Shown here piece after piece: positions 62,406 to 64,000 of a stretch of DNA of 64,000 nucleotides (the stretch's first letter is position 1; each line of letters opens with the position of its first letter). Origin of the DNA: Tolypeutes matacus (Eukaryota; Chordata; Mammalia; Cingulata; Chlamyphoridae); assembly GCA_026826555.1 (NCBI GenBank), contig JAKSZT010053764.1, positions 37,153,820 through 37,217,819 of the forward strand, read 5' to 3'. The notes under the pieces were generated by a model. The model was not told the origin of the DNA. It saw nothing but the letters and a program-made list of their open reading frames with translations, and made no database searches. The position numbers were made by a program, and so were the translations under genes.

Positions 62406-64000
62406 TATCACTGCCAATGTCATGTACCTTATTAGCTGTTTGGGTAACTAATAGGTTTCATAGGCTTATGGATTTGGCCATTAGTTAAAGTGGTTATGGA
62501 GATACACTGAAAATTTTAATTATTCATACTATTGCTAACCCCACTTTAAATGATAATTTAAATTATTACATATGTTAAATTTTCTTTGTAGTAATTTAGT
62601 CTCTGCATATCCATTTTTAAGAGTCTTTGGGGCTATCCCCTACCTCATAGGAATATTCCAATATTCATATGATAATAAAATATTATGAAGATATAAAACA
62701 TTTTAATAATATATTTGTGATAGGATGGACATATTCTTGGATGCACAGTAAGGAGAAATAAATGCTACTTGCCATGCCACTAAGCAACAGGCCCACACAG
62801 CCAGATAATTTATCACCTGTGCAATTCAATTTCCCCGTTCGAAAAGTAAGGCAACAACATCTGTCCTATCAGTTTCCGTGAAATGGTAGAGCAGCAAATT
62901 ATGATAATGTATATGAAAACAAAAACCTGAAAAGGTACGGTGTTTTGCCATATCAGATACTCTTCCTCTCATTATTTCCTTATCAGGTTAAACACTCATT
63001 GAGTGTTTCCTGCCTGTAAATTGAGAGCACTTCTTTGTGGGACCAGGAATTACCATGTAGCGGTGGGAAAACGGCCACAGTAAGAGTCCTCTGGAGAATG
63101 AGAGCTGCAGGCAGAATAGAATTCAAATGGCACAGCAGTGCTCTCAGCACCATTGTTGGGAAAGAGAACGACAGGCCACAGGGAACGCTATTGCTGCTGA
63201 GTGTTCTGCACAGACGTTCACCCATTTGTATTCCGGACTGTCCCACACACTAAAGAGACAGCGTAAGCAGGTCATGCCAGGGAGAGAGAGGGAGAGAGAT
63301 GCAGAGTCCAGCAAGACCCTGTCTCTGCCCACAAGGGCTGCTCGTGATTATTTCTAAACAGGCAGAAAAAATGAGACAGTGTGTCAGATGCCCCTGTCTC
63401 CCAGTTCCTAGCCCCTTTTTGTCCCCAACTTTCAATGTTGTTATCACTGAAAATAAATTTTAGTGTTTTTAATTTATAAATACAATATCTGCACAACGTA
63501 GGAAAGTTGAGAAATGCCAATAGTTAGGAAATGCATAAAGGAGATTGCAACCGTCCCTCATAATCCACCAGTCCAGAGAAAACTTTTCCCACCAGACCTG
63601 CAAGAGTTTTAAGTTCATCTGGGGTACAAGTGTATTTCACATGTTTACAGTTTGAAGACAAGAGTTGAGTTCTAAGAATTATAAAATTCTTATTTTGCAG
63701 CCTAAATACCAAGGCACCCCCTCTAGATTTCATACAGTCAAGTGCTATGCCCTGAACGAAAAATTTTACAACAGTTTCTTCTTTAGGGTCTGACTTTCTG
63801 AGTGGGCTTTACCAAGATTGGGACAAGCCTCAGTTTCCCCTACTTTCCACTTCCTTCCTTCTCTGAAAGTGTCCACAAACAGCTCCTTTAGAAGATGCTC
63901 CACGGGAACAGACAAGCCAGTCCAGGAGAGCCAATTTACAAACCAGATGGCAGTCTGTCCTTGACTCATCTCGTGAACACTCCCGGTGCCTTCACTGGGC
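62406..64000. other. Unassigned intronic sequence to the window end
   Basis: No gene or clear family recognised. 62480-62720 is AT-rich. A short purine-rich ggagagagagggagagagat lies at 63280-63299. Open frames of up to about 87 codons on both strands overlap and show no domain. Confidence 0.45.

Overview
The window is nuclear DNA of a placental mammal, most likely a xenarthran (armadillo, sloth or anteater group). The lineage call rests on several tRNA-derived SINEs of the armadillo DAS type, on two families of MaLR-like solo LTRs, and on young LINE-1 copies with an unusually long 3' UTR. The older background (L2, MIR, MER20, MLT1-type LTRs, old L1M) is shared by all placentals. There are no operons, CRISPR arrays or prokaryotic genes. 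Almost every long open frame here lies inside a LINE or is a chance frame.

The only host gene I can support is FRMD3 (FERM domain containing 3, protein 4.1O), on the minus strand. Only its last coding exon is present, 30348-30946: 198 codons plus stop, with a clean splice acceptor, an acidic linker and a C-terminal hydrophobic membrane segment. The earlier exons, including the FERM domain, must lie beyond 64000. I read 30947-64000 as FRMD3 intron and 1 to about 29900 as 3' UTR plus downstream intergenic sequence.

Layout. 1-648: 3' end of a young L1. 1-29 kb: intergenic, with MIR and L2 relics and nested insertions at 5.4-7.6, 9.5-12.4 and 15-18 kb, plus a hAT element inside a MER20 at 20.2-21.5 kb. 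30.3-30.9 kb: the FRMD3 terminal exon. 32.3-36.7 kb: L2, a Tigger-like element and MIR. 37.2-41.4 kb: a block of L1 pieces in scrambled order, one carrying a class I solo LTR. 42.5-48.7 kb: a young 5'-truncated L1 on the minus strand, with nearly intact ORF2 and a U4 snRNA retrocopy in its 3' UTR. 49-64 kb: MIR, L2, old L1, solo LTRs and a composite SINE cluster.

No undescribed functional system was found. The most informative structures are insertions whose target-site duplications can be read exactly, so the order of events can be reconstructed. They are the U4 retrocopy in L1 (17-bp duplication), the hAT element at the first four bases of MER20 (8 bp), the solo LTR in an L1 5' UTR (4 bp), several MaLR-like LTRs (5 bp) and SINEs (11-16 bp). 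All repeat family names come from recognising consensus patterns by eye and have not been checked against a repeat library.
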